5,045 nucleotides of DNA from Oscillospiraceae bacterium (lineage in GTDB: Bacteria > Bacillota > Clostridia > Oscillospirales > Ruminococcaceae). A program made the position numbers and the translations under genes. The stretch covers positions 1 through 5,045 of the forward strand of contig JAHHUE010000094.1 of NCBI GenBank assembly GCA_020024155.1. The letters are read 5' to 3'. Positions within the stretch are counted from its first letter, which is position 1. Each line of letters starts with the position of its first letter. Positions 1-5,045 of this stretch are shown here, piece after piece. The notes under the pieces are model-generated. The model was not told the DNA's origin, made no database searches, and was given only the letters and a program-made list of their open reading frames with translations.

Positions 1-1
1 A

Positions 2-103
2 TATTATGATATACAGAAAAATGATACCAGTCTTATTAAAAATGAATTTTTAAAATTAGGAAAATTGGGGATTACAAATGGAAATGCAAGAAAAAAATTA
101 TGA
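2..103 (+). CDS. Possible C-terminal tail of an upstream gene (partial, hypothetical)
   Basis: From base 2 this frame is open for 33 codons and ends at a TGA at 101-103, which would overlap the start of the CpsC-like gene by 26 bases. The translation is mixed and protein-like (for example SLIKNEFLKLGKLGITN) rather than low complexity, but it matches no family I recognise. The other two frames stop at 7-9 and 51-53. Against it: the piece is short, AT-rich DNA can stay open by chance, and a 26-base overlap is longer than the usual 4-8 bases. If real, it means the CpsC-like gene is not the first gene of its operon. No function is assigned. Confidence 0.25.
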   Translation, partial: YYDIQKNDTSLIKNEFLKLGKLGITNGNARKKL

Positions 104-806
104 TAATATTGAGCAAGAAATAGATCTACTTGATATTTTTAATGTATTGATACAGAAAGTTAAATGGATTGTGATAGCAGTTGTATTAGGCGCAATATTG
201 TCAGGTGCATTTACTAAACTGTTTATTACTCCTGTATATGAATCATCATCTCAGATTTACATATTTACAAAAACAACAAGTATAACTTCATTAGCTGATT
301 TACAGATGGGTGCACAACTTGCATCTGACTTTGAAATTTTGGGAACAAGCCGTCCGGTTGTTGAACGTGTTATCACAACTCTTGGATTAAATGCAGATTA
401 TAATGAACTTGTAAAAACAATAAAAGTTGAAAATCTGCCTAGTAGCCGTATTTTGAAAATAACTGTAAGAAATGAAGATGCACAATTGGCAGCAGATATA
501 AGTAACCAAATGGCAAACTCTTTAAGTTCAAGAGTTGCAGAAGTTATGAACACAGACAAACCTTCAATAGTTGAAAATGCTATTGTAGAAAGTAGGCCAG
601 CATCACCAAGCCTTTCAAAAAATATTTTTTTGGGGGCTATTTTAGGGCTTATAGCATCCGTAGGTGTAATTGTAATAGTGTATTTACTTGATGACACAAT
701 TAAGAGTGCAGATGATGTTGAAAAATATTTGAAATCAAGCACATTAGCAGCTATTCCAATAGAAGGTGTTGCTAAAAATATGGCTAAAAAGAAATTAAAA
801 AAATAA
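78..806 (+). CDS. CpsC/Wzz-type polysaccharide chain-length and tyrosine-kinase adaptor protein
   Basis: This 242-residue membrane protein has the layout of Gram-positive CpsC/CapA/YveK/YwqC adaptors: a short cytoplasmic N-terminus, a first membrane helix at about residues 30-50, an extracellular region with the Wzz signature (PVYESSSQIY just after helix 1), a proline-containing stretch before helix 2 (P174, P177), a second helix at about 183-203 and a basic cytoplasmic tail. In the family the tail, with its LLDDTIKSADDVEKYL segment, binds and activates the separate BY-kinase CpsD, and the protein influences polymer length or export. The start is set by GGGGA at 67-71, six bases before ATG 78; ATG 84 would be too distant. 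Unusually, its expected partner kinase is not adjacent but about 3.5 kb downstream, beyond four other genes. Family assignment is secure; the exact polysaccharide is unknown. Confidence 0.9.
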   Translation: MEMQEKNYDNIEQEIDLLDIFNVLIQKVKWIVIAVVLGAILSGAFTKLFITPVYESSSQIYIFTKTTSITSLADLQMGAQLASDFEILGTSRPVVERVITTLGLNADYNELVKTIKVENLPSSRILKITVRNEDAQLAADISNQMANSLSSRVAEVMNTDKPSIVENAIVESRPASPSLSKNIFLGAILGLIASVGVIVIVYLLDDTIKSADDVEKYLKSSTLAAIPIEGVAKNMAKKKLKK

Positions 807-808
807 TA

Positions 809-837
809 TTGACATAATCAAAATATAATTGGTTAAT
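809..837 (+). promoter_or_regulatory. Tentative promoter ahead of the sortase gene
   Basis: The 56-base gap between the CpsC-like gene and the sortase gene contains a consensus TTGACA at 809-814, followed after 17 bases by GTTAAT (832-837), a 4/6 match to TATAAT. A better TATAAT lies at 824-829, but only nine bases from the -35 box, so it cannot pair with it. If active, this would let the sortase and LCP genes be transcribed separately from the adaptor. AT-rich DNA gives many chance matches, and read-through from upstream is equally possible. Confidence 0.3.
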
Positions 838-862
838 TGTACTATTTTAAAGAAAATGAAAA

Positions 863-1642
863 ATGAAACATAAAAATATTTTACTAATTATTTTACTTTT
901 AATTGCATCAATTGCAATTATGTATTTAAGTTATTATTTTACGCGTTCTTCAAGCGTGAAAAAAACATATGATGAGTTAAATGATATAGCACACAGCAGT
1001 TCATTGGAAAATAGTTCAGAAAGTATAGAGACTATTTCTTCCGAACTTGAAAAAGAGCCTGTTGAAATACCTATTGATTTTAAAGCTTTGCAAGAACGAA
1101 ATCCAGATATATACGCATGGATAGATATAGAGCAATTAAATATTCATTATCCTATTTTGCAACACCCAACAAATGATGGATACTATCTGTATCACACGGT
1201 AGACCATGTTTCAGGATTGCCAGGGTCAGTTTACACTGAAAAGCTTAATTCTAAAGATTTTTCAGATTTTAATACTCTCATATATGCACATAATATGGAA
1301 AATGGCACAATGTTTAACAACCTTGAATGGTATATGGACCCAAAACTACTGGAAGAGAAAAGGGATATTGTTATATATACTCCTACTGAAAAAAGAGTTT
1401 ATAGAGTATTTGCAGCAGTTTTATATGACGACAGATATATACCAACTTCCTTTGATTTTTCAACAGAGGATGGTCAAAAGGCATTTATTGACTCATTGAA
1501 AGATATGCGCAATTTAAGTAGTCATGTTCTGGATGATGTAGAAATAAATTCTGATAGTAAAATTATTACTTTAAGTACATGTGTTACTAGAAGAAGAAAT
1601 GAGCGTTATTTAGTTGTTGCGGAGTATGTTGGAAATGAATAA
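863..1642 (+). CDS. srtB: Class B sortase (membrane-anchored cysteine transpeptidase)
   Basis: Sortases cleave a C-terminal sorting motif in secreted proteins and join them to the cell wall. This 259-residue protein has an N-terminal membrane anchor (about residues 6-26), a Ser/Glu-rich linker and then the sortase fold, the N-in topology usual for class B. The catalytic His is H143 in LIYAHNMENGTMF, the nucleophile is C240 in TLSTC, and the catalytic Arg is R248 in ERYLV. The TLSTC box, the HNM.NG.MF box and the W-[IV]-x-I-x-x-L-x-I-x-YP segment (WIDIEQLNIHYPI) are the class B pattern. The start codon ATG 863 has only a weak purine-rich ribosome site (AAAGAAAA). The 3' end overlaps the LCP gene by 8 bases, implying translational coupling. 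The likely substrate is the protein encoded at 2734-3354. Which wall cross-bridge accepts the product cannot be read from this sequence. Confidence 0.93.
   Translation: MKHKNILLIILLLIASIAIMYLSYYFTRSSSVKKTYDELNDIAHSSSLENSSESIETISSELEKEPVEIPIDFKALQERNPDIYAWIDIEQLNIHYPILQHPTNDGYYLYHTVDHVSGLPGSVYTEKLNSKDFSDFNTLIYAHNMENGTMFNNLEWYMDPKLLEEKRDIVIYTPTEKRVYRVFAAVLYDDRYIPTSFDFSTEDGQKAFIDSLKDMRNLSSHVLDDVEINSDSKIITLSTCVTRRRNERYLVVAEYVGNE
1621..1624 (+). promoter_or_regulatory. Ribosome binding site that decides the LCP start
   Basis: GGAG at 1621-1624, inside the end of the sortase gene, lies 10 bases before ATG 1635. Two other in-frame starts exist, TTG 1614 and ATG 1626, but GGAG lies downstream of the first and only one base before the second. 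ATG 1635 also puts the membrane helix close to a short basic N-terminus (MNKKNNKK), as expected for LCP proteins, so it is preferred. Confidence 0.6.
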
Positions 1643-2630
1643 AAAAAATAATAAAAAAGTTTGGATTGCTATTACAATATTTTTTTTGATTTTATCATCA
1701 TGTATTGGTGTTGCAATCGCCAAAATATCATCTAGACCAAGTATTGATAGGATAGATGATTCAAACTATTATGATTCAGGTGAGGATAAATTTGACGGCT
1801 CAACAATTACAGTAGATGGTATTACATATGAAAGAAACACAGACATAAAAAATGTATTGTTGTTGGGTATTGATAAAAGTGCTGATGAAATTGAATCAAC
1901 AGATATAGCATTTGAAGCTGGTGGAAGAGCAGATGTTATAGCCATTTTGGCAATAAATAAAAAGACAGAAACAGTTGATGTAATTGGTATTTCAAGAGAT
2001 ACAATGGTTAATGTAGATGTATATGGCAAAGATAATATTTTTGTAAGAACTGCTAATATGCAAATTGCATTACAATATTCAGTTGCTGATAATATGAAAA
2101 GAGGCAATTGGCTTATGAAAAATAAAGTATCTGAAATACTATATGACTTACCTATATCAGGTACAGTTTCTTTTACAATGGATGGCATTTCTACTTTAAT
2201 AGAAGCTATTGGTGGAATAACCGTCACAATGGATGATAACTACAAAATTTTTGATAAAATATACACTAAAGGTAAAACTGTAAAACTTAATGGTAAAGAA
2301 GCATACGATTTTATACATTACAGAGATATAAATGAATTTGGTAGCAACAATATTCGTATGAAAAGACATATTCTTATAATGCGTACACTTGCTTCTAAAC
2401 TTAAAGATATTGGAGACTCTGGTATAGAAATGTTACAAAAAGTTGCAGAGCCTTATATGGAAAGTGATATTGATGCTGATACTATTCACGATATTGCAAA
2501 ATATCAGCTTTCAGATAGTGTAATAACCTTGCCGGGTGAAAACAGAGAAGGTACACATGATGAGTTTTATTTAGATGATATTGCATTACGCGATATTATA
2601 ATAAAAACTTTTTATGTTCCGGCACAATAA
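1635..2630 (+). CDS. LytR-CpsA-Psr (LCP) family glycopolymer transferase
   Basis: LCP enzymes are membrane-anchored phosphotransferases that move undecaprenyl-pyrophosphate-linked glycopolymers (teichoic acid, capsule) onto peptidoglycan outside the cell. From ATG 1635 the product is 331 residues, with a basic N-terminus and one membrane helix (about 9-29). The LCP core follows: LLLGID at 75-80 with D80, GRAD with R98 and D100, GISRDTMV with R121 and D122 (the SxPRDT-like box), the IEAIGGITV strand, then LNGKEAYDFI leading to the C-terminal arginine motif with R230, R241 and R244. The last element reads RMKRH where most family members end in RQ, so H245 replaces the usual glutamine. These Asp/Arg residues are the family's metal and pyrophosphate ligands. 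The 8-base overlap with the sortase gene suggests the two are made together, which fits a joint surface-anchoring role. Acceptor and glycan are unknown. Confidence 0.9.
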   Translation: MNKKNNKKVWIAITIFFLILSSCIGVAIAKISSRPSIDRIDDSNYYDSGEDKFDGSTITVDGITYERNTDIKNVLLLGIDKSADEIESTDIAFEAGGRADVIAILAINKKTETVDVIGISRDTMVNVDVYGKDNIFVRTANMQIALQYSVADNMKRGNWLMKNKVSEILYDLPISGTVSFTMDGISTLIEAIGGITVTMDDNYKIFDKIYTKGKTVKLNGKEAYDFIHYRDINEFGSNNIRMKRHILIMRTLASKLKDIGDSGIEMLQKVAEPYMESDIDADTIHDIAKYQLSDSVITLPGENREGTHDEFYLDDIALRDIIIKTFYVPAQ

Positions 2631-2637
2631 AATGGTT

Positions 2638-2671
2638 TGTTTGACAATGTATAGGGGCACATTGTTGAGCA
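2638..2671 (+). promoter_or_regulatory. Inverted repeat / RNA hairpin in the leader of the surface-protein gene
   Basis: ACAATGT (2644-2650) and ACATTGT (2659-2665) are exact inverted repeats around the 8-base loop ATAGGGGC. With G-U pairs the RNA helix extends outwards to 2638/2671, about 13 pairs. No T-tract follows, so it does not look like a terminator for the LCP gene. A consensus TTGACA (2641-2646) lies in the left arm, but no acceptable -10 box stands 16-18 bases away. It could be an mRNA-stabilising leader hairpin or a protein-binding operator; the sequence does not decide between them. Confidence 0.5.
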
Positions 2672-2679
2672 TATATAGC

Positions 2680-2705
2680 ATATATAATATTGTGATATTA
2701 TATAT
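2680..2705 (+). repeat. Perfect 11-bp inverted repeat with TGTG loop, upstream of the surface-protein gene
   Basis: ATATATAATAT (2680-2690) and ATATTATATAT (2695-2705) are exact reverse complements separated by TGTG. TATAAT boxes occur at 2683-2688 and 2703-2708, so either could serve as a -10 element, although no convincing -35 is correctly spaced (TTGTTG at 2662-2667 is 15 bases before the first). An outer pairing of TATATAG (2672-2678) with CTATATA (2713-2719) could extend the hairpin to the edge of the Shine-Dalgarno. Alternating AT can produce such repeats by chance, but the length and exactness argue for a real stem. Confidence 0.5.
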
Positions 2706-2718
2706 AATAGCACTATAT

Positions 2719-2725
2719 AGGAGGT
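2719..2725 (+). promoter_or_regulatory. Strong Shine-Dalgarno for the surface-protein gene
   Basis: AGGAGGT is an exact match of seven bases to the anti-Shine-Dalgarno complement, with GGAGG ending nine bases before ATG 2734. It is the strongest ribosome site in the window and suggests high translation of the small surface protein compared with its neighbours. Confidence 0.8.
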
Positions 2726-2733
2726 AGATAAAA

Positions 2734-3354
2734 ATGAAAAAAATTATTTCAATGCTTATGACAGCAGCAGTTGTAATGTCCATAAGTGTAACAGCTTTTG
2801 CTGTGGGTAGTGTTAGCAATACTGAAGCACCTCTCGCAAGCACTGTAGTAAAAACTAGCAATGGTAGTGAAATCACAGTTGAATCCAAACCTACAGTTGC
2901 TGAAACAGCAAAAAATCAATTAACAAATGAAGCTTTGGGTAGAGAAATTGTAAAAGCATACTTCCAAGAAATCAATGTAGTAAGCGGTTCTATTCCAGCA
3001 GGTCAAACAGTTACATTAACATTTAATGTTGGTGCTGTTGATGCAGGTATGACTGTTGATGTATTACATTACAATGGTTCAAAATGGGAAAAAGTTACAG
3101 GATCTTATGACAGAGCTAACGGCACTGTAACAGGTGTTTTCAATAGCTTTTCTCCAGTTGCTGTAGTTGTTTCTAAAGCAGCAGCAGTAAACAATGGTTC
3201 TAACAATAATGCAGGTGCTGGTACTTCAGCTCCAGCAGCAGCTCCAGCTGTAAAATCACCACAAACATCAGATGCTAACATGGTTGCAGTTGCTTTTGGT
3301 GCTTTGATGACAGCAGGTGTTGGTGCAGGCTTTGTTTCTCGCAAAAAGAAATAA
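2734..3354 (+). CDS. Small secreted surface protein with a sortase-type C-terminal sorting signal
   Basis: This 206-residue protein begins with a clear signal peptide: a KK start, a hydrophobic core, and probable cleavage after AFA at residue 23. Residues about 24-75 are Ser/Thr/Val-rich. Residues about 88-147 look like a compact beta-sandwich (GQTVTLTFNVG, then VLHYNGSKWEKVTG, then FNSFSPVAVVV), a pattern I associate with clostridial surface proteins. An Ala/Asn/Ser/Pro linker (148-174) leads to SPQTSD (175-180), a hydrophobic helix (about 182-201) and an RKKK tail, the three parts of a cell-wall sorting signal. SPQTS resembles the SPxTG/NPQTN motifs used by class B sortases, with Ser in place of Gly or Asn. 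The sortase at 863-1642 is the obvious candidate enzyme. Codon choice is narrow and richer in GC than its neighbours, which together with the strong ribosome site suggests abundant expression. Its molecular function is unknown; structural, adhesive or glycan-acceptor roles are all possible. Confidence 0.85.
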   Translation: MKKIISMLMTAAVVMSISVTAFAVGSVSNTEAPLASTVVKTSNGSEITVESKPTVAETAKNQLTNEALGREIVKAYFQEINVVSGSIPAGQTVTLTFNVGAVDAGMTVDVLHYNGSKWEKVTGSYDRANGTVTGVFNSFSPVAVVVSKAAAVNNGSNNNAGAGTSAPAAAPAVKSPQTSDANMVAVAFGALMTAGVGAGFVSRKKK

Positions 3355-3383
3355 TTATTAAGTAGAGATTTTAATAATTATTA
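3350..3383 (+). repeat. Duplicated palindromic 11-mer flanking the surface-protein stop codon
   Basis: AATAATTATTA occurs at 3350-3360, spanning the stop codon, and again at 3373-3383. Its first ten bases are their own reverse complement. The copies could pair with each other in RNA or be a chance result of AT richness. They lie just before the terminator hairpin and are reported as a sequence observation only. Confidence 0.3.
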
Positions 3384-3397
3384 GCCCCTAGCTTATT

Positions 3398-3435
3398 AAA
3401 AAGTCTCTTCCAGAGAAATCTGTGAGAGACTTTTT
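3398..3435 (+). terminator. Strong Rho-independent terminator after the surface-protein gene
   Basis: AAAAAGTCTCT (3398-3408) pairs perfectly with AGAGACTTTTT (3425-3435). Inside, CAGA (3411-3414) pairs with TCTG (3419-3422) across a GAAA loop, giving one long hairpin broken only by a small mismatch around 3410/3423. A T-rich run (3431-3439, one C) follows. The A-run on the left arm could also make it work for transcription from the opposite strand, although no converging gene is seen. It separates the surface-protein gene from the phosphatase-kinase pair. Confidence 0.92.
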
Positions 3436-3437
3436 CT

Positions 3438-3536
3438 TTGAAATTGGATTTATAATTTGAATATATATTTATAATATGTGTTTAAATTATATTTATATAG
3501 ATTACTTAAAGATTATATAGAAAAGATGGTGGTATA
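3438..3536 (+). promoter_or_regulatory. AT-rich region likely to hold the promoter for the phosphatase-kinase pair
   Basis: A strong terminator lies upstream, so the two downstream genes need a promoter here or read-through. Candidates are TTGAAA (3438-3443) with TATATA (3462-3467) after 18 bases, and TTGGAT (3444-3449) with an exact TATAAT (3470-3475) after a long 20-base spacer. Neither is convincing, and the first -35 overlaps the terminator T-tract. The ribosome site for the phosphatase is GGTGGT (3528-3533), one mismatch from GGAGGT, close to ATG 3537. Confidence 0.35.
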
Positions 3537-4265
3537 ATGGCTGCAATAAAAGTATCAGGTTTAACAGATGTTCATTGTCATATTTTGCCTTATGTTGACG
3601 ATGGTGCTGAAAACTTAGAAGAGGCTATACAGTTGATACACGCCCAAATAGAGCAGGGAGTTAATACTATTTATTGTACACCTCATCTTAGATATAAAAT
3701 GTTTGAAACACCACAAGAAAAAATTGATATGCAATTTTCACGTCTTTGTGAAGTTGCTTCATCAATACCAAATGCACCAAAGCTTTATCTTAGCAGAGAG
3801 TATCATTGTGATAAATCTCTTGTAGAGCTATTGCAGAATGGTAAAATAAGACCTCTTAGAAACGGAACACATCTATTGATTGAATTTTCAAACAGACACA
3901 GTAAAACTGATATTTATAAATATTTGCAACTAGTAAAATCAGTAGGATTAACACCAGTGATTGCACATATAGAAAGATATAGATGTTTTCTAGATGAGCC
4001 TCATTTTGCTGATGAATTATGTAACCAAGGATATGTTTTGCAGATGAACGCAGAAGCTATCTTAGGCAAAAATGGTTTCAAGCAAAAACTTTTTTGTAAA
4101 AAACAGTTAAAACGCGGTACTATCAGTTTAATAGCATCAGATTCTCATCATATAAATTACAGAGAGCCTAATCTAGGAAAATGTGCAATGTACTTGAAAC
4201 ATAAACTATCAGAAGAAGAATGGAATAAATTATTTTTTGAAAATCCAAAAATATTAGAAAAATAA
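3537..4265 (+). CDS. cpsB: CpsB/YwqE-type PHP-family protein-tyrosine phosphatase
   Basis: This manganese-type metal-dependent phosphatase removes phosphate from the tyrosine tail of the CpsD kinase in capsule/exopolysaccharide systems. The 242-residue length is normal for the family. Visible PHP metal-site motifs are DVHCHILPYVDDGA (H13, H15, D22), CTPH (H50), the REYH segment with E88, AHIERY (H144, E146, R147, Y148), the MNAEAILGKNG segment and SDSHH (D202, H204). All expected ligands appear to be present. One small departure is the E88 segment, which reads LSREYH where a glycine usually precedes the glutamate region. The next gene is the kinase, 43 bases downstream, the classic phosphatase-kinase pairing. 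No signal peptide or membrane segment is seen, so it is cytoplasmic. Confidence 0.93.
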   Translation: MAAIKVSGLTDVHCHILPYVDDGAENLEEAIQLIHAQIEQGVNTIYCTPHLRYKMFETPQEKIDMQFSRLCEVASSIPNAPKLYLSREYHCDKSLVELLQNGKIRPLRNGTHLLIEFSNRHSKTDIYKYLQLVKSVGLTPVIAHIERYRCFLDEPHFADELCNQGYVLQMNAEAILGKNGFKQKLFCKKQLKRGTISLIASDSHHINYREPNLGKCAMYLKHKLSEEEWNKLFFENPKILEK

Positions 4266-4308
4266 TTTTTATGTTAAATATAAAATACTTTTATAGAGGA
4301 GCAAATAA

Positions 4309-5010
4309 ATGCAACAACTGGTTTTAAATATAAAAGAATTACCATATAGTATGGAAGAAGAACTTAAAAGTTTGAGAACAAACATCTTATTATGTGGAGA
4401 TGATAAGAGAATAATTATAACTACAAGTTGTTTTGCAAGTGAAGGTAAATCAACCGTTACTAGAGAACTTGCACGCACTTTTGTTGAAATGGGGAAAAAT
4501 GTCCTTTTAGTGGATACAGATATACGCAAATCCGTTGTTAAAGATTTGGTTGTAAAAGGAAATATAAAATATGGCTTGGTTCACTATTTAGCAGGATTAT
4601 GTAATATTGAAGAAATAGTATATAACACTCAGTTTAAAGGTTTAGATTTGATTCCGGCAGGAGCGTTTCCTCCAAATCCAGCTGAAATACTTGCATTTAG
4701 ACATTTAAGAGAAATTTTATTTGATAAATTTAAAGACCAATATGATTACATTTTTGTTGATGCAGCACCATTAGGTTTGGTAACAGATGCAGCGATTGTT
4801 GCTCAAGAATGTGATGGTTCGATTTTGTTAATTGAATCAGGTAATGTGCCAAGACGTATGGCACAGGAAGTTATGACAAAACTTAAAAATACAAAATGTC
4901 CAGTGCTTGGTGTAGTTCTTAACAAAGTTGATTACCATAAAAATAAATATTATGGATATGGGTATGGAAAATATTATTCCAAGAGATATGAAAGTTATTA
5001 TAAACAATAA
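4309..5010 (+). CDS. cpsD: CpsD/YwqD-type cytoplasmic BY-kinase (tyrosine autokinase)
   Basis: Bacterial tyrosine kinases of this class are P-loop proteins that phosphorylate a C-terminal tyrosine cluster and control polysaccharide polymerisation and export when bound to a CpsC-type adaptor. In 233 residues the sequence shows the N-terminal oligomerisation motif (ELKSLRTN; E17, K20 and R23 in an ExxRxxR-like pattern, with Lys for the first Arg), Walker A ASEGKST (K47), Walker A' LLVDTDIR (D69, D71) and Walker B YIFVDAAP (D151). The tail from residue 209 onward contains ten tyrosines (209, 214, 215, 217, 219, 222, 223, 227, 230, 231). The lack of membrane helices means it depends on a separate adaptor, supplied here by the gene at 78-806. 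AGAGGAG at 4295-4301 lies seven bases before the start. It is the last recognisable gene in the window. Confidence 0.94.
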   Translation: MQQLVLNIKELPYSMEEELKSLRTNILLCGDDKRIIITTSCFASEGKSTVTRELARTFVEMGKNVLLVDTDIRKSVVKDLVVKGNIKYGLVHYLAGLCNIEEIVYNTQFKGLDLIPAGAFPPNPAEILAFRHLREILFDKFKDQYDYIFVDAAPLGLVTDAAIVAQECDGSILLIESGNVPRRMAQEVMTKLKNTKCPVLGVVLNKVDYHKNKYYGYGYGKYYSKRYESYYKQ

Positions 5011-5045
5011 AAATATTCAAATATATTAAATGAATGTTATAATTG

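Noticed and set aside
625..636. T7G5 homopolymer junction in the CpsC-like gene as a slippage site
   Set aside because: The frame continues normally into the second membrane helix, and the run is short.
398..742. Open frame of 114 codons on the minus strand inside the CpsC-like gene
   Set aside because: Shadow of a well-supported + strand gene; no ribosome site and no recognisable protein features.
1206..1499. Open frame of 97 codons in another + frame inside the sortase gene
   Set aside because: Lies wholly within the sortase core and its translation shows no family features.
1614..1634. Earlier TTG (1614) or ATG (1626) start for the LCP gene
   Set aside because: Neither has a correctly spaced ribosome site; GGAG at 1621-1624 fits ATG 1635.
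1641..1687. A8 (1641-1648) and T8 (1680-1687) runs near the LCP start as a phase-variation switch
   Set aside because: Runs of eight A or T are expected in DNA this AT-rich and encode ordinary Lys/Asn and Phe residues; no evidence of slippage can be seen in one sequence.
1769..2227. Open frame of 152 codons on the minus strand inside the LCP gene
   Set aside because: Ser/Ile/Val-rich translation typical of an antisense shadow; the + strand carries conserved LCP motifs throughout.
3105..3344. Minus-strand open frame opposite the Ala-rich end of the surface-protein gene
   Set aside because: Results from the repeated GCA/GCT codons on the + strand; no start signals.
5030..5045. ATG at 5030 as the start of a further gene
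   Set aside because: No Shine-Dalgarno upstream and only five codons visible; cannot be supported.
1..5045. CRISPR array, tRNA, rRNA or insertion sequence
   Set aside because: No regularly spaced repeats, no tRNA-like cloverleaf noticed, and no transposase motifs or terminal inverted repeats with target duplications.

Overview
The window is AT-rich DNA with short intergenic gaps and strong purine-rich ribosome binding sites. Every recognisable gene lies on the + strand, and the protein families are typical of Gram-positive cell surfaces (class B sortase, LytR-CpsA-Psr enzyme, CpsB/C/D phosphoregulation). Together these suggest a low-GC Firmicute, most likely an anaerobic member of the Clostridia (Lachnospiraceae-like). 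The taxonomic placement is inference from family and composition only.

Layout. Bases 1-77 hold no certain gene, although one frame is open from base 2 to 103 and could be the tail of an upstream gene. Then come a CpsC/Wzz-type membrane adaptor (78-806), a class B sortase (863-1642), an LCP-family glycopolymer transferase that overlaps the sortase gene by 8 bases (1635-2630), a structured 104-base leader with two inverted repeats, and a small secreted protein with a sortase-type C-terminal signal (2734-3354). A strong intrinsic terminator (3398-3435) follows. After it are a CpsB/YwqE-type PHP-family tyrosine phosphatase (3537-4265) and a CpsD/YwqD-type BY-kinase with a tyrosine-rich tail (4309-5010). 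The last 35 bases hold nothing recognisable.

How the parts fit. CpsC, CpsD and CpsB form the usual phosphoregulatory module for capsule or exopolysaccharide export: CpsC activates the cytoplasmic kinase CpsD, and CpsB dephosphorylates it. LCP enzymes move lipid-linked glycopolymers onto peptidoglycan or, in some Actinobacteria, onto protein. The sortase covalently anchors secreted proteins carrying a C-terminal sorting signal, and just such a protein is encoded two genes downstream. The unusual feature is that a complete set of sortase, glycan transferase and candidate substrate sits inside the polysaccharide regulatory module and separates cpsC from its kinase partner. This raises the testable idea that the small surface protein is an anchored acceptor or organiser for the polysaccharide made by this locus.

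The surface-protein gene also looks like the most strongly expressed one: it has a near-perfect Shine-Dalgarno, a structured leader, a restricted GC-richer codon choice and its own strong terminator.
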